Source: Escallonia rubra
Lineage: Eukaryota > Streptophyta > Magnoliopsida > Escalloniales > Escalloniaceae
Length of the DNA stretch: 64,000 nt
Direction: 5' to 3'
NCBI GenBank assembly: GCA_033065855.1
Contig: JAVXUO010000974.1
Span: 62,001 to 126,000 of the forward strand
A program made the translations under genes and the position numbers. Under the pieces are notes generated by a model. The model worked only from the letters and a program-made list of their open reading frames with translations. It ran no database searches and was not told where the DNA came from. Shown here piece by piece: positions 44,520-54,540 of the stretch (positions within the stretch are counted from its first letter, which is position 1; each line of letters opens with the position of its first letter).

Positions 44520-44990
44520 TGCGCCGTCCGCTACACTGTGTAGCTGACGTATGGGGAATAAATTTTTTTCTAAGTGTTGGAGATCAAAGTTTCTGCTGCG
44601 CCTAAGAAAATTTTTTCTAAGTGTTGGAGCTGAAAGCTTCTGCTGTGCCGTCAGCTATACAGTGTAGCGGACGTGTAGAGAACAAAAAAATTTCTAAGTG
44701 TTGGAGAACAAAGTTTCTGCTGTGCCGTCCGCTACACAGTGTAGCGGACGTGTAGAGAACAAAATTTTTTCTAAGTGTCGGAGATTAAAGTTTCTGCTGC
44801 GCCATCCGCTACACAGTGTAGCGGACGGGTAGAGAACAAAAAAATTTCTAAGTGTTGGAGATCAAAGTTTCTGCTGTGCCGTCCGCTACACAGTGTAGCG
44901 GACGTACATGAAACAATTTTTTTTGAAGTGTTGGAGATCAGACTTTCTGCTGCGCCGTCCGCTAGACATTGTAGCGGACGTCGATAATTC
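44520..44990. repeat. ~80-90-bp tandem repeat with perfect hairpins between the MULE genes
   Basis: About six units, each with CCGTCCGCTACACAGTGTAG followed by CGGACG, then AACAAAATTTTTTCTAAGTG and TTGGAGATCAAAGTTTCTGC. Each unit can fold as a 24-bp hairpin. A few more units occur at 45800-45980 beyond the inserted CACTA block. Confidence 0.9.
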
Positions 44991-44994
44991 TGTT

Positions 44995-45790
44995 TTATGA
45001 AATTGGCGACGGAATAAATGTTTTAGCGACGGAATCAACAATCTCAATATCTCAAATGTACGATTAACAATAAAAAATCATCGATTAACAATCACAATTC
45101 TCAAATGCACAATTAAGAACCTAAAATTCGGAAAAATAATGAACATTAACATAAAATTGTTCATAACTTGATTTAGGGTTCAACATTGGGGGAAAGTTTT
45201 TTCACAAGTGCTCCGATCAAACACCGTCACTTGAAAATTCCAGTTCCCCGTGTGTTCAAAGATTACAAAGTCCCCTAGATGGAGGTCATGCTGCTGCACG
45301 AATTCGTTCCAACCCTCTGCGAAACAAATTTGATCTTGGCTGCACTTCTTCTTGATTCTAACATGCCATGACCCCTTGCGGCTGGTTAAAGTTGAATCGA
45401 AATAAAGTGTGGTAAGCCTTGTGCAAAAGGCTACCGGTATGTCCTAACATATTCATAATACAGTAAGACATGTAAGTTTTTAACCAAAGATAAAACTTTT
45501 AACACACACAAAAACACAGAGAAAGAGGGATGGCCTACAAGTTCAGTATGAAAACCAGGCATTATGACCTTGAAGAAATGTATGCCTACAAGTGCCATGT
45601 TGCCTACAAATTCACTGCTCGACGAATCAGAAGCCATCAGGACGGATCTGTCGCCGAAGGTGGCGCCGCGTCGGGGGGAGGACGGTGGTGTCGCCGGAGA
45701 TGTGGGTCACCGTAGATGGGGTAGCGGCTGGGTGAGAAGTTCGAGACATATAGAGAAACGGGAGAAAGAAGATTGGGCGATCTGATTAAT
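44995..45790. mobile_element. CACTA-derived block inside the second MULE
   Basis: Begins with GCGACGGAATAAATG and TTAGCGACGGAAT, the subterminal motif of the 55.9-kb CACTA family. The following CAACAATCTCAATAT...CGATTAACAATC stretch matches 56320-56410, the B3 gene matches 56516-56948, and the right part (GTGTCGCCGGAG, GGGTCACCGTAGA, GGGAGAAAG) resembles 59440-59560. It is therefore an internally deleted relative of that CACTA element, without its terminal repeats. Confidence 0.78.
45180..45637 (-). CDS. Captured single-domain B3 (REM-like) DNA-binding protein gene
   Basis: Two exons on the minus strand: 45637-45539 (MASDSSSSEF... to HFFKVIMPGFHTEL) and 45443-45180 (DIPVAFCTRL... to CEKTFPQC, TGA stop), joined by a 95-bp GT-AG intron (45538-45444: donor GTAGGC, acceptor ATGTTAG). 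The frame is open throughout, giving 120 residues that are almost exactly one B3 domain: HFFKV strand, IPVAF turn, GSWHVRI, FAEGWNEFVQQHDLHLGDF and FQVTVFD. B3 domains bind DNA in plant REM/VRN1 factors. It has no other domain. It lies in CACTA-derived sequence inside a MULE, so it is a transduplicate; whether it is expressed is unknown. A second copy is at 56516-56948. Confidence 0.75.
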
Positions 45791-45799
45791 ATATAACAG

Positions 45800-46166
45800 G
45801 ATATAGTCGTTCGCTACATTGTGTAGCGGACAAAAAGAACACCAAAAGTTTTTTGGACTCTGCAGAGTCGTCCGCTACATTGCATAGCGGACATAAAAGA
45901 ACACCAAAAGTTTTCTAAGTGTTGGAGTTTTAAGACTCTGCAGAGCCGTCCGCTACACTGTATAGCAAACATAAAATAACCAAAATTTTTCTAAGTGTTG
46001 GAGTTTTAAGACTTGGGGCGAATAAAAAAAAACTTAAAATTAGATTTGATGGCTCTCATAGGTCCATCAGAAAAAAAAATTATAGTCTTCGGTCGAAATA
46101 TTATTAGAAAAAAATTACAAAAAAATATTACAAATGTCAAACAGACTTGATGGCTTATACAAAAAA
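45800..46166. repeat. Further hairpin repeats and 3' side of the transposase fragment
   Basis: Three degraded GTCCGCTACA..TGTAGCGGAC units (45810, 45870, 45945), continuing the array at 44520-44990, then AT-rich sequence to the transposase stop codon. Confidence 0.7.
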
Positions 46167-46735
46167 TTAAAGGTCCACTGCAGCTTGTTCTTCCGCATCT
46201 TCGACGTCATCTTCTTCCTCGTCTTGCAAACCCAAACCCCCTGGACTTATCCACAGTGCCTTGTAATGGTTCCGCTTGTCATGGTCGGTCATTTTGTTGC
46301 ATAATGCGCACCTTCTCAGCTTTTTAGGTTGAGTTGCCTGTTCAATAGAGCTCTTCATCCGCGTAGATCTCTTACGGCCTTTCCTTTGCGATATAATTGG
46401 ATCCAAAGGCCAGATATCATTGTCGTCTTCCTCCCCTAGCTCGTCATCTTCTGACCCCGTCGTAGGCTCGGTGTCAACAGCATTGTTGACTGAAGCTGCT
46501 TCCAACTGGTCGACGATGGGCTCTTGCTGCTGAGCTACCTCGAGGAGATGTTTATATCCGACCATTGTAGCAGCACCCTTTACGGACAAACGGGTGAACA
46601 TCATCACCAGATGATGGCTGACCCCCTGGGGTTGGCCAAGGCCATTTGCCCCTTGACCCCGTTGCTCCAAATAAGCCATCGGCCGATGTTTTTGGTGAAA
46701 AGATGTTCAGGTGGTCGTGGCGTGACGATCGCGCT
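46167..46735 (-). pseudogene. C-terminal fragment of the second MULE's transposase
   Basis: Matches the last ~200 residues of the transposase at 22020-24327: the RHA of its SWIM finger near 46730, then PIISQRKGRKRSTRMKSSIE, KKLRRCALCNKMTDHDKRNH (CCHH knuckle) and an acidic tail. An in-frame stop occurs just after the SWIM remnant. Everything N-terminal, including the DDE core and FAR1 domain, is missing; the similarity ends abruptly near 46735. Confidence 0.85.
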
Positions 46736-47420
46736 AGCGTGAGTGACGCCAACGTGAAATCAAATCGTGCCTAAGTCGCGCACAAGTCGCGCGGAGCGAA
46801 AAAAATGCACGTAACTTAAGCGTGCGCGCGCTGACTGGTTCGGTGCGTTGGAAAAATGACTATTGCATCTGTCGACGTGTTTGTGCGGAGCGAGACCCCT
46901 AGTGGGCCATTGGGTCTGACCAAGATAGTTGGGAACATAAGCCCCTGTGCGTGGTGGGCGCGAAGGGGCAACCCGAGCGGGCACCGCACACATAAGCTTT
47001 GGTCTTTGAAAAAAAGTGTCGTGCTCGAATCTTGAGGAACGGGCGCTATAGTAACACAAGATGTGAGGGAGCGGAGGTTTCCTTGAAATTTGCAATTTTT
47101 CAAATTTTTTTTTTTGCAAAAATAAAGCGGTAGCACGCACAGCGTAACAGGAAACTCGAGAAAAAAATGGAATGGCGAAAACAAAACGGAACATGTGCGT
47201 CCGTTGGCGTTAGCATGAAAAAAAGAAATAGCGTGAAAGAAGAATTTTTATTCCGAAATTGGTTTGGGCGAAAATTTTGATAGCGGCTTAAATTATGAAC
47301 GTAAAATAATGATGTTGTTTCGCCACAATAAAGACGCGTAAGAAAAGGTCATCGTTAGAATGTGGAACGCTAAAAGAGTTGTTGGGGATTTTTGGGGGGA
47401 AACTTGGAATTTGAATTGAT
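46736..47420. other. GC-rich junction sequence, unassigned
   Basis: Dense CGCGC motifs (for example GTCGCGCGGAGCG) and overlapping short ORFs on both strands, with no recognisable domain. It may be the 3' LTR side of the Tat-lineage element to the right, but I could not find a matching second LTR. Confidence 0.3.
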
Positions 47421-47489
47421 GTGATGGATTTGGAGAGGGGAAAGTTAGGTGGGAGCCTTGATCTTTCAAGACTTTTGAGAGGGAGGGAA

Positions 47490-48065
47490 AGACTTAGCCA
47501 ACAAAAGAGAAAAGAGAGGAGAGAAGGCAAAGAGAGGAAGAAGAAGAAGAAGAAGAAGGAAGGCTTGGAGACCCACATGGTGATGTTGAGAACTTCGCAA
47601 GAGGCTGGGAGGATGCAACAAGGGAGAGGAGTTGGAGCACAAGGTGGGAGAGGCCATGGCCGAACCTCGGCGGTGGCCGAGGCACACCAAGGGGCCGAGG
47701 CCGACCATGGCACGGTTGGAAGGGGCGTGGATGGGAGGGAAAATTGAGGGGATGATGAAGGAGTTGCCAAGGACGGCCGAGGCAGAGGCTTCGTCGAGGC
47801 CGAGGCCGAGGCGTTGCCAAGGCTGAGGCAGCCTGGCATGGCGCGGGTTAGCGGTGGCGGCGAGGGGGAATGGGGGAGGGGGAGGGGGGGAGGGGGGAGG
47901 GGGGAGGGGGGATGGGGAAAGGGAGAAGGGAGGGGAAGAGAAGGAGGAGATGAGGAGAAGAAGGGAGGAAGAAAGGGAAGAAAGGGAGAGGAAAAAGGAG
48001 GAAGAAAGGGAAGAAAGGAGAAGAATGAGGGAAGAAGAGGAGAGAAGAAGGGAAGAAGATGAGAT
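47490..48065 (+). repeat. Purine-rich (GA/GGGGA) tract
   Basis: Long strand-asymmetric run: AAGAAGAAG near 47540, GAGGCCGAGGCCGAGG near 47800, GGGGGAGGGGGGAGGG at 47880 and GGAAGAAAGGGAGAGG to 48060. The Glu/Arg-rich N-terminus of the PMD ORF and the Pro/Ser-rich minus-strand ORF (47288-48463) follow from this composition. Confidence 0.8.
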
Positions 48066-48864
48066 AAGAGGAAAATGCAAGGCAAAAGGGAAGGCGGTCG
48101 ATGCTGGGCAAACCATGCACGGCTTGGATTCTCTTGGCGTGATGGGTGATGATGGAGAAGCCCGAAAGAAGTCAAGGAAAAAGCAAAATGCGCAGCGCCG
48201 CGGCGGGGCGAGTGGGCATTCACAGTTGTCGCGGGGAGAGATGTTTGATGATGACGAGGACGCACCGGTGCCGGTTGATGCATCGGGTGTGCCCTTGGGT
48301 TTTGCCGATGGTGGAGTGAGGAGCTTTGATCAAAATCCAAGTCAGAGCAACGTATTACTGACCGCGAAGGGGGCGGTGCCCGGGTGTCCACCCGAAGGGT
48401 TATGGAGGGAGTTGGCGCGACGAGTGTCTGCTGAGGTGTTTTCGGTGCCTTGGAGCTCTGCATCGATGGGCGATGGTCCTATGGTCCCTTCATTTTATGT
48501 CCGTGCACCGAGCTTTGATGTTGCTCCCGTGATGTCGCCGCGGTATGTACCAGGTTTGTTGGCTGAGCGAGAGGACATTCCGTGGTCACCTGTCATGTTC
48601 AAGGGCCACAATGCCATGCCAACCGGTTGGGGCTTCTGGTGCGTGTACATGTTGGGGCGCGAGGTTTGGAGAGAGAGGTTGGAGGCGCTTGGGCTAGTAG
48701 CGACAGTGGAGGCGACATACAAGGGTGTTGATCCTGTGAGGGACATTAGCGGCCTCACACTTTTACTTTCGAGGTGGAGCTCACAGACGCAGACCTTTAT
48801 TACGGAGTTCGGGGAGATTGGTCCGACGCTTCTGGATGTCGTGACGTTGACCGGCCTACCGATG

Positions 48865-48922
48865 CTCGGGACAAAGGATGCCCGCGTACCGATGCTCGGG
48901 ACAAAGGATGCCCGCGTACCGA
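48865..48922 (+). repeat. 30-bp direct duplication in the PMD exon
   Basis: GATGCTCGGGACAAAGGATG followed by CCCGCGTACC occurs twice in tandem, in frame, adding ten residues (PMLGTKDARV twice). Confidence 0.9.
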
Positions 48923-50489
48923 AGTTGACAACGGAGGTACGCCTGACTGTCAAGGCGTTGATTGGTTTTCTGTCGGATACGAAGCTCAATCGCAAAGGCA
49001 CGTATAGTCGGTGGATTCAGCACTTCTATGGCACAGTGGTCATGCTGCCCTGGCAGAGGGTGATGTTGGACGATGACTTCCATATGGGTCCTTCTTACAG
49101 GGATGAGAGACACGAGCTATCTGCATTCCTTGCCATGTTTCTTTCGAGGTACGTCATTTTGTTATTTTCATCCTTGCATTACTCGTATGCTGCATATCCA
49201 TTGCTTTGTACATGTAGTGTGTCGATTATTATACTTAGAGAAAAAAATCATGCTTAAGAACAAAGAGAAGTAATGTAGCATGATGCCATGTGTTGTACTG
49301 CATATTCTGCTAGGGTGGGGTGGTCATGATGGGTGTCTCATTTTCTATACGTATAGGTTTGTGTTTGAGGGGACACCCGAGGATGGTGTTTCTTAGAAGG
49401 TCTTCCTGTTAGCGGTGCGGATGGCCGCAGGTAACCGCATTGGTTTGGCATCGATATACTTAGACACTTTGTATTCATGTCTAGACCAGTTTTCGAATGA
49501 CATGCAGAGATCGTATGGGCGGTATCAGGTGTCGACCTATGTCGATTGGATGTTCTTGCAGAGGTATCTGTTCGAGTGCTACGTAGAGTACAGGCCTTTG
49601 GGATACCCGAAAGTACATCCCTCATCGAGGAAGGGAACAGTGACACGTCCGGGGAAGTCCATGGTAGTATCGAAGTGGTACGCAGGAGGACGGGTTTATG
49701 CTTGGGTTGGCGGCAAGAGGCCTGCATGCGAGTTATCACAGGTGTTCGATGTGCGAGACGCGTGCCTTAGCCGTCTGTACGTCAACATGCACTCTTCATA
49801 CGGGACTCCTCCCTGGATGCATTTGTGGGACATCAGTTCACAGTTGCACAACAGAGCAGACTTGACAGAGCTTGAGGTATCCCTGCTAGTGGCCTTCTTC
49901 CCCCGGTGGCTTCCGGTATTGACCGATGATGGCGGGAAGCCGGCCGTCTGCCGGTATTTCGTTGCACGCTATAGCCCAGACCGCTTAGCCTTATCATTTG
50001 GCTATGATCTGGAGCCCCCCTGTGGTTATGCCCGACCTTGGAATGTTGACACGGCCTTCCAGTATACCATGCTAGGGAAGGCGCGTTCGTGGCCGGCACT
50101 GACGGACGAGTGGAGGAGACCTGGTTCGTTGTCCACCGGAGTGGTCACAGTTGGGTATGCCTGTTGGTGGTGGTGGTGGGAGAGGTGTTGCCTCGCGTGA
50201 GCCAGCGCCAGTCCACGTGCCTAGGGTACCGGGTGCCGGTAAGGGTCCCCTTTCGTCAGTGAGAGTGAGGATGATGGAGAGCACGCAGCGTGGTGGCGGG
50301 GGCCCTTCAGCAGGCGACAACCATAGGCCGAAGAGGCCGCGTGAGGCGTTGGAGTATTTGACTCTGAGGTTAGTGTTACCATTTTGCTTTTGTTTCATAG
50401 TTGCCGATCATTGTGTTAATCATGTGCTAAGTCTTTTTTTTCAGGAGCTCGAACAGGACATAGATGCAGAGTCGTCTGAGGCAGCAGAG

Positions 50490-50610
50490 GATGCCGAGGT
50501 GGCTTTGATGATGGCGAGGACGTGGATGCCGAGGTGGCTTTGATGATGGCGAGAACATGGATGCCGAGGTGGCTTTGATGATGGCGAGGACGTGGATGCC
50601 GAGGTTGCCG
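50490..50610 (+). repeat. 36-bp tandem repeat in the PMD gene's 3' exon
   Basis: About three units of GATGCCGAGGTGGCTTTGAT followed by GATGGCGAGGACGTG, with small differences. Confidence 0.9.
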
Positions 50611-51680
50611 ATGTGCCTGGGGAGACAGATGCGGAGACCATTGTGGATGCTGGGGCTATGGATACCGAGGCTGTCGCTGAGGTAGATGAGGTAGTGGTCG
50701 AGGCGGTCGACGAGGTAGAGCAGATGGATGCCGAGACTGCCAGCGTGGTTGGTTCCATGAACAGGGGGGCAGTTGAGGAGGTGGGGGTAGCGGAGAAGGC
50801 GGCGGCCTACCTCGTGGAACCGATCGGTCATTCTAGTCTGTTGCCTGTCCCGGTTGAAGCAGTTGAGTCTCCATTCGGTGGCCAGATGGGTGGCTCCCAC
50901 TTGTTCGAGGGGTCTGCTTGGTGGGCGGTGAGAGAGCCGGACGCTTTGTCTGGCGTTCATCATGTTTTTGCTACTATACATATGCCTACTGCAGATCCGT
51001 CCCCGCAGCCTGAGGCACCTATTCCACCGGCAGCGGAACCTATTCTGGAGGCATTGTCAGGTTTGGTAGCGGATGCTGGTGATACTCTGCTAGCGATGCA
51101 TTTTGGTGCAGTGGATGCACAGTCGGCAGGTGGCGGCGTCACAGGGGTTGGTGATGCCCGTGGTAGATTCCCGGTCGTACAGGCGGACATGATCCCGTGG
51201 GACAGTATGGAGTTTTCGGATGCAGTAGCATGCCATCTGGAGATGGTTAGAGTGCGACACCCATAGACATTCGCTGACTCCGCCCTGATTTGTGGTGCAA
51301 CATTCTCGAAGGTGATGTATGCGGCCTTCGTGGAGTGGTTAGTCACCCTTGGTGCAGTGCCGGTCCCGAGTTGGACTCCGGCGATCATATCACAGTACCT
51401 CTCAGAGCTTATGCCCTTCGCGGCCCTTGGCTTTCAGTTGGACTGGCTGGCGGACTACATCAGATCGAGAGGCCAGAGTGCTGAGGCGGCGGCGAGACTG
51501 ACTCTGATCGGAGCTCAGGAGGTTGCCTTGCCGGGTCAGAGACATGTTCTTGATGCCGAGGTGACAGCGATGACCCAGGAGGTGACAGGGCTGCGCCCCC
51601 AACTCAGGGAGGCAGAGAGGCGGTTGGCCAAGACGGAGGGTCGACGAGCTGATTGGGGTGGCAGGTGGTCTGATCTTTAG

Positions 51681-52196
51681 GCACAGCGGTTGACATTGGA
51701 GACATATACCTCCGATCCTATCGGTTCATTATTTGCTCATTTACATTAGATGTCATGTACTTTTCATTTCACTAGTAGTCATTGGTCCGTAGCGGCCTAC
51801 AAACCTGTGACCTGTATACATTTTGTTGATATTGATATAGCAGTCATATGGTTATTTTGTACCTGTGTTTGTTGTGAGGTGATGCTTAGCTTTTGATGTG
51901 CTTGTATATCTTGCATGTGGTGTCTTCCCGTTGTGGTTCCCCCTTCCCCGCCCATAGCAAGCAACTTAGTGAACGATGTGTAAATGAAAGAGTGCATTAC
52001 ATACAGTAGTTGAGGCGAGTAAATGATATTTGCATTGATAGTATTTGGGCCAAAATGCCATTACATGAATAAAGCAAGAACTTGTAATAAACAAGAAAAG
52101 TTACAAGTCATGAACATGTGTGCATATACAAAAAATGATGTGTGTAAATGTTCTAAACTTTGGGCGGGTAGGGCTGGGGGAACACTCCGCTGCTGG
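51681..52196. other. Intergenic region between PMD and integrase
   Basis: About 500 bp of AT-rich sequence with no domain, containing the 3' ends of two convergent genes. Confidence 0.45.
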
Positions 52197-53040
52197 TCAT
52201 GCATAATACTTCTTCAAATAGCGGCCGTTGATAGGTGTCGTGATTTTTTCATCTTCCGTGTTGAGCAAGATGTAGGAGCCGTTGTCTCTGGCTTCATGTA
52301 CTTGAAGTGGTCCTTCCCAATTCGGTGTGAACTTGGGGGCTGACATGTTGGCGCGTACATGTTTGGCGGCTTGGAGAGCAAGGCCGCCCTCGACGAATGT
52401 TCGTTGCTTCACAGTCTTTTCATATGCCTTGGTGAGTTATTCGTGGTATTTCTTCATACGGCGCAAGGCATTGGCTCTCCTTTCATCAAGTCCTTCAAGG
52501 GCGGTCATTCTGGTTTCTTCCTCCCCAAGCCCACTGCTTAGGGAGAGTCTGGCTGATGCGACCGCAATCTCGGCTGGTACCACACACTCGTCCCCGTAGA
52601 CAAGGGAGAAGGGTGTGGTCTTTGTTGCTGTATGCTTGGAGGTTCTGTAAGCCCAAAATGCAAGGCTTAGCTTCTCGGACCATGAATCACTTGCATCATG
52701 GACCATTTGTGATAACACCCGCAGTAGAGTCTTGTTAAAAGCTTCGGCTTGACCATTCCCTTGTGGGTAGTAAGGAGTGGATGTGGCGTGGTTGATGTTG
52801 TATCCTTCCATGAAAGCTCGGACATCTCTGTTGATGAATGGTGTGCCGTTTTCAGATATGATACACCGGGGGATACCAAAGCGACAGACGATGTGATCGC
52901 GTAAGAAGTTGGCGACGACGCCTCCCGTGGCTTGTCGTATAGGTATGGCTTCGACCCACTTTGTAAAACGTTCCGTTGCGACCATAATCCAAGTGTGACC
53001 CCGTGATGTTAGGTGGATGGGGCCTATGAGGTCGAGAGCC
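52197..53040 (-). pseudogene. Ty3/gypsy integrase (Tat-like), C-terminal two-thirds
   Basis: Reading leftward from 53040: DLIGPIHLTSRGHTW, then VATERFTKWVEAIPIRQATG, FGIPRCIISENGTPF, STPYYPQGNGQAEAFNKTLL, LAFWAYRTSKHTATKTTPF, LVYGDECVVPAEI, and the C-terminal WEGPLQVHEARDNGSYIL with a final GRYLKKYYA. The order and the RTS..TTPF..VYG.E..LP-type block are those of plant Tat/Ogre-like integrases. Fossil, broken, with its N-terminal part cut off by tandem arrays. Confidence 0.88.
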
Positions 53041-53735
53041 TAGGGGGTCGGCCTCGGCCTCTAGGAGGGGTTGGCCTCGGCCATTTTCCCCCGGTGGTTC
53101 ACCCCTTCGAGCACCCCCATTTTCATAATTTTTTCACTTCGTACGCTTCACACGTGACTTTGGCACCTTGTTCGCTATGTGGGTATGATTCTTGGCAATA
53201 CGTTCATCATAACACAACTTCCGGATTTGTCATTGCTTATCAAAACATCTACCGACGGCGCGTCCAAAGTTTGCAAAAGGAGAAGTGGCCTTGGGCTCCA
53301 AAAATGGAAGTTGGCCATTTGGCCTTAGCCAACCCCAGGGGGTCGGCCTTGGCCTTCCCCATGCCTAGGGGGTCGGCCTCAGCCTCCAGGAGGGGTTGGC
53401 CTTGGCCATTTTCCCTCGGTGATTCACCCCTTTGCGTACCCCCATTTTCACACTTTTTTCGCTTTGTACACTTCGCACGTGACTTTGACACCTTCTTCAT
53501 CATGTAGGAACAATTGACGTCGACACGCTCGTCATGATACAACTTTTGGATTTGTCTTTGCCCATTAAAACACCTACCGTCGACGTGCCCAAAGTTCACC
53601 AAGAGGGGGGAGTGGCCTTGGGCTCCTTCATGGGAGTTGGCCATTTGGCCTTGGCCACCCCTAGGGCCGACCTCGGCCTCCCCAGGGGGTTGGCCTCGGC
53701 CTCCTAGGGGCCTTGGCCTTGGCCTTCCCCCCATT
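53041..53735. repeat. ~300-325-bp tandem repeat with GGCCTCGGCC cores
   Basis: Units start with CTAGGGGGTCGGCCTCGGCC at 53041, 53365 and (partial) 53661. Each contains GGCCATTTTCCCCCGGTG, CACCCCCATTTTCA, GCTTCACACGTGACTTTG and AGTGGCCTTGGGCTCC segments. Two full units and part of a third. Confidence 0.85.
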
Positions 53736-54079
53736 TTTGGCCTATGGCCTTTCCCACCGCGCGCACTTATTTTCTCGAGTCTTTGCACCTCCGCGATGTT
53801 TATGGACGTTTGTACATCAACCCCGCGATGTTTACGGACATTCGTACATTAACCCCGAGACATTCGTCGTCTATCGCCCATGATCGCGCACCACTCTCGC
53901 GATGCCCGTCGCCCAAAGTCGCGCGCTACCACCGTATGACCCATCACCGACGACCGCATACCATCACTCCCAACTTTGTCACTACTACATGTTGCATTCA
54001 TTATCTTGTTATGACAGGTACACTCAACTCACATCCTGTCTTCGAAACACCCGACGTGCGCCCGTTCGCTGGCTCTGCG

Positions 54080-54510
54080 ATGTTGGTCGCCGCGCCCGTG
54101 CTCCACCGTCATGATACGTGCCCCGGCACCAAGCATTGCTCCGCGACGTTCGTCGCCGCGCCCGTGCGCCACCGTCATGATACGTGCCCCGGCACCAAGC
54201 ATTGCTCCGCGACGTTCGTCGCCGCGCCCGTGCGCCACCGTCATGATACGTGCCCTGACACCAAGCATTGCTCCGTGACGTTCCTCGCCGCCCCTGTGCG
54301 CCATCGTCATGATATGTACCCCGCACCAAGCTTTGCTCCGCAATGTTTGTCGCCACGCCCGTGCGCCACTTCCATGATACGTGCCCCGGCACCAAGTGTT
54401 ATCTCTGCGACGCTCGTCGCCGCGCCCATGCGCCACTTTCATAACGTGTGCCCTTGGCACCAGGTATTGTCTCGTGCTGTAGGCACCGCGCCCATGCGCC
54501 ACAATCATGG
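54080..54510. repeat. ~66-bp GC-rich tandem repeat
   Basis: Six or so units of GCCGCGCCCGTGCGCCACCG followed by TCATGATACGTGCCCCGGCACCA (shown in part), starting near 54088, 54154, 54221, 54287, 54352 and 54418. The first three are nearly identical; later units are degraded. Long ORFs on both strands follow from the repeat. Confidence 0.92.
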
Positions 54511-54540
54511 TACATGCTTCCGGGATGGGCTCACAACCTT

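Larger units (their letters stand above)
40006..46735. mobile_element. Second MULE with PMD-Ulp1 gene, decayed and truncated on the right
   Basis: Starts GGGAGCTGATCCGTTGAGAG immediately after a (TA)n tract. Gene order equals that of the 18.15-31.9 kb MULE in reverse: PMD-Ulp1 (plus) then transposase (minus), convergent, with tandem repeats between. No matching right terminus is found; the similarity ends near 46735 inside the transposase, where unrelated GC-rich sequence begins. The terminal region (40006-40440) has GTCCGCTACAC..GTGTAGCGGAC hairpins shared with the two MITEs. A CACTA-derived block with a B3 gene occupies 44995-45790. Confidence 0.85.
47854..51680 (+). pseudogene. Plant mobile domain (PMD) gene, probably the antisense extra ORF of the Tat-lineage element
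   Basis: Several exons. From 48330 the protein shows PMD landmarks: WGFWCVYMLGREVWRERLEA, LLSRWSSQTQTFITEFGEIG, PTLLDVVTLTGLPMLG, LSAFLAMFLSRYV at a donor (GAG/GTACGTC, 49149). After a likely intron (49149-49356) comes FVFEGTP and later RMAAGNRIGLASIYLD; a second likely intron is 50369-50444 (acceptor after a T tract). The C-terminal part (50590-51680) is acidic, then alanine-rich and possibly coiled coil. PMD proteins include the host MAIN family and many transposon-borne copies; biochemical function is unknown. It is convergent with the integrase 500 bp away, which suggests an antisense additional ORF. The N-terminal start is unclear: no ATG opens the frame before 47950. Reading is interrupted more than once. 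Confidence 0.68.
46736..54540 (-). mobile_element. Remains of a Tat-lineage Ty3/gypsy element with an antisense PMD gene
   Basis: Integrase lies on the minus strand at 52197-53040. To its left, where Tat-lineage elements can carry an additional ORF between pol and the 3' LTR, there is a PMD gene in antisense (47.85-51.68 kb). To its right the pol sequence stops at 53040 against tandem arrays, and no RT, RNase H, protease or gag is found. LTRs could not be paired, so both limits are approximate. The element is broken and incomplete. Confidence 0.5.

Noticed and set aside
47288-48463. 391-residue Pro/Ser/Phe-rich ORF on the minus strand
   Set aside because: It is the complement of the purine-rich tract and PMD N-terminus. 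Its composition follows from GA repeats, and no domain is visible.
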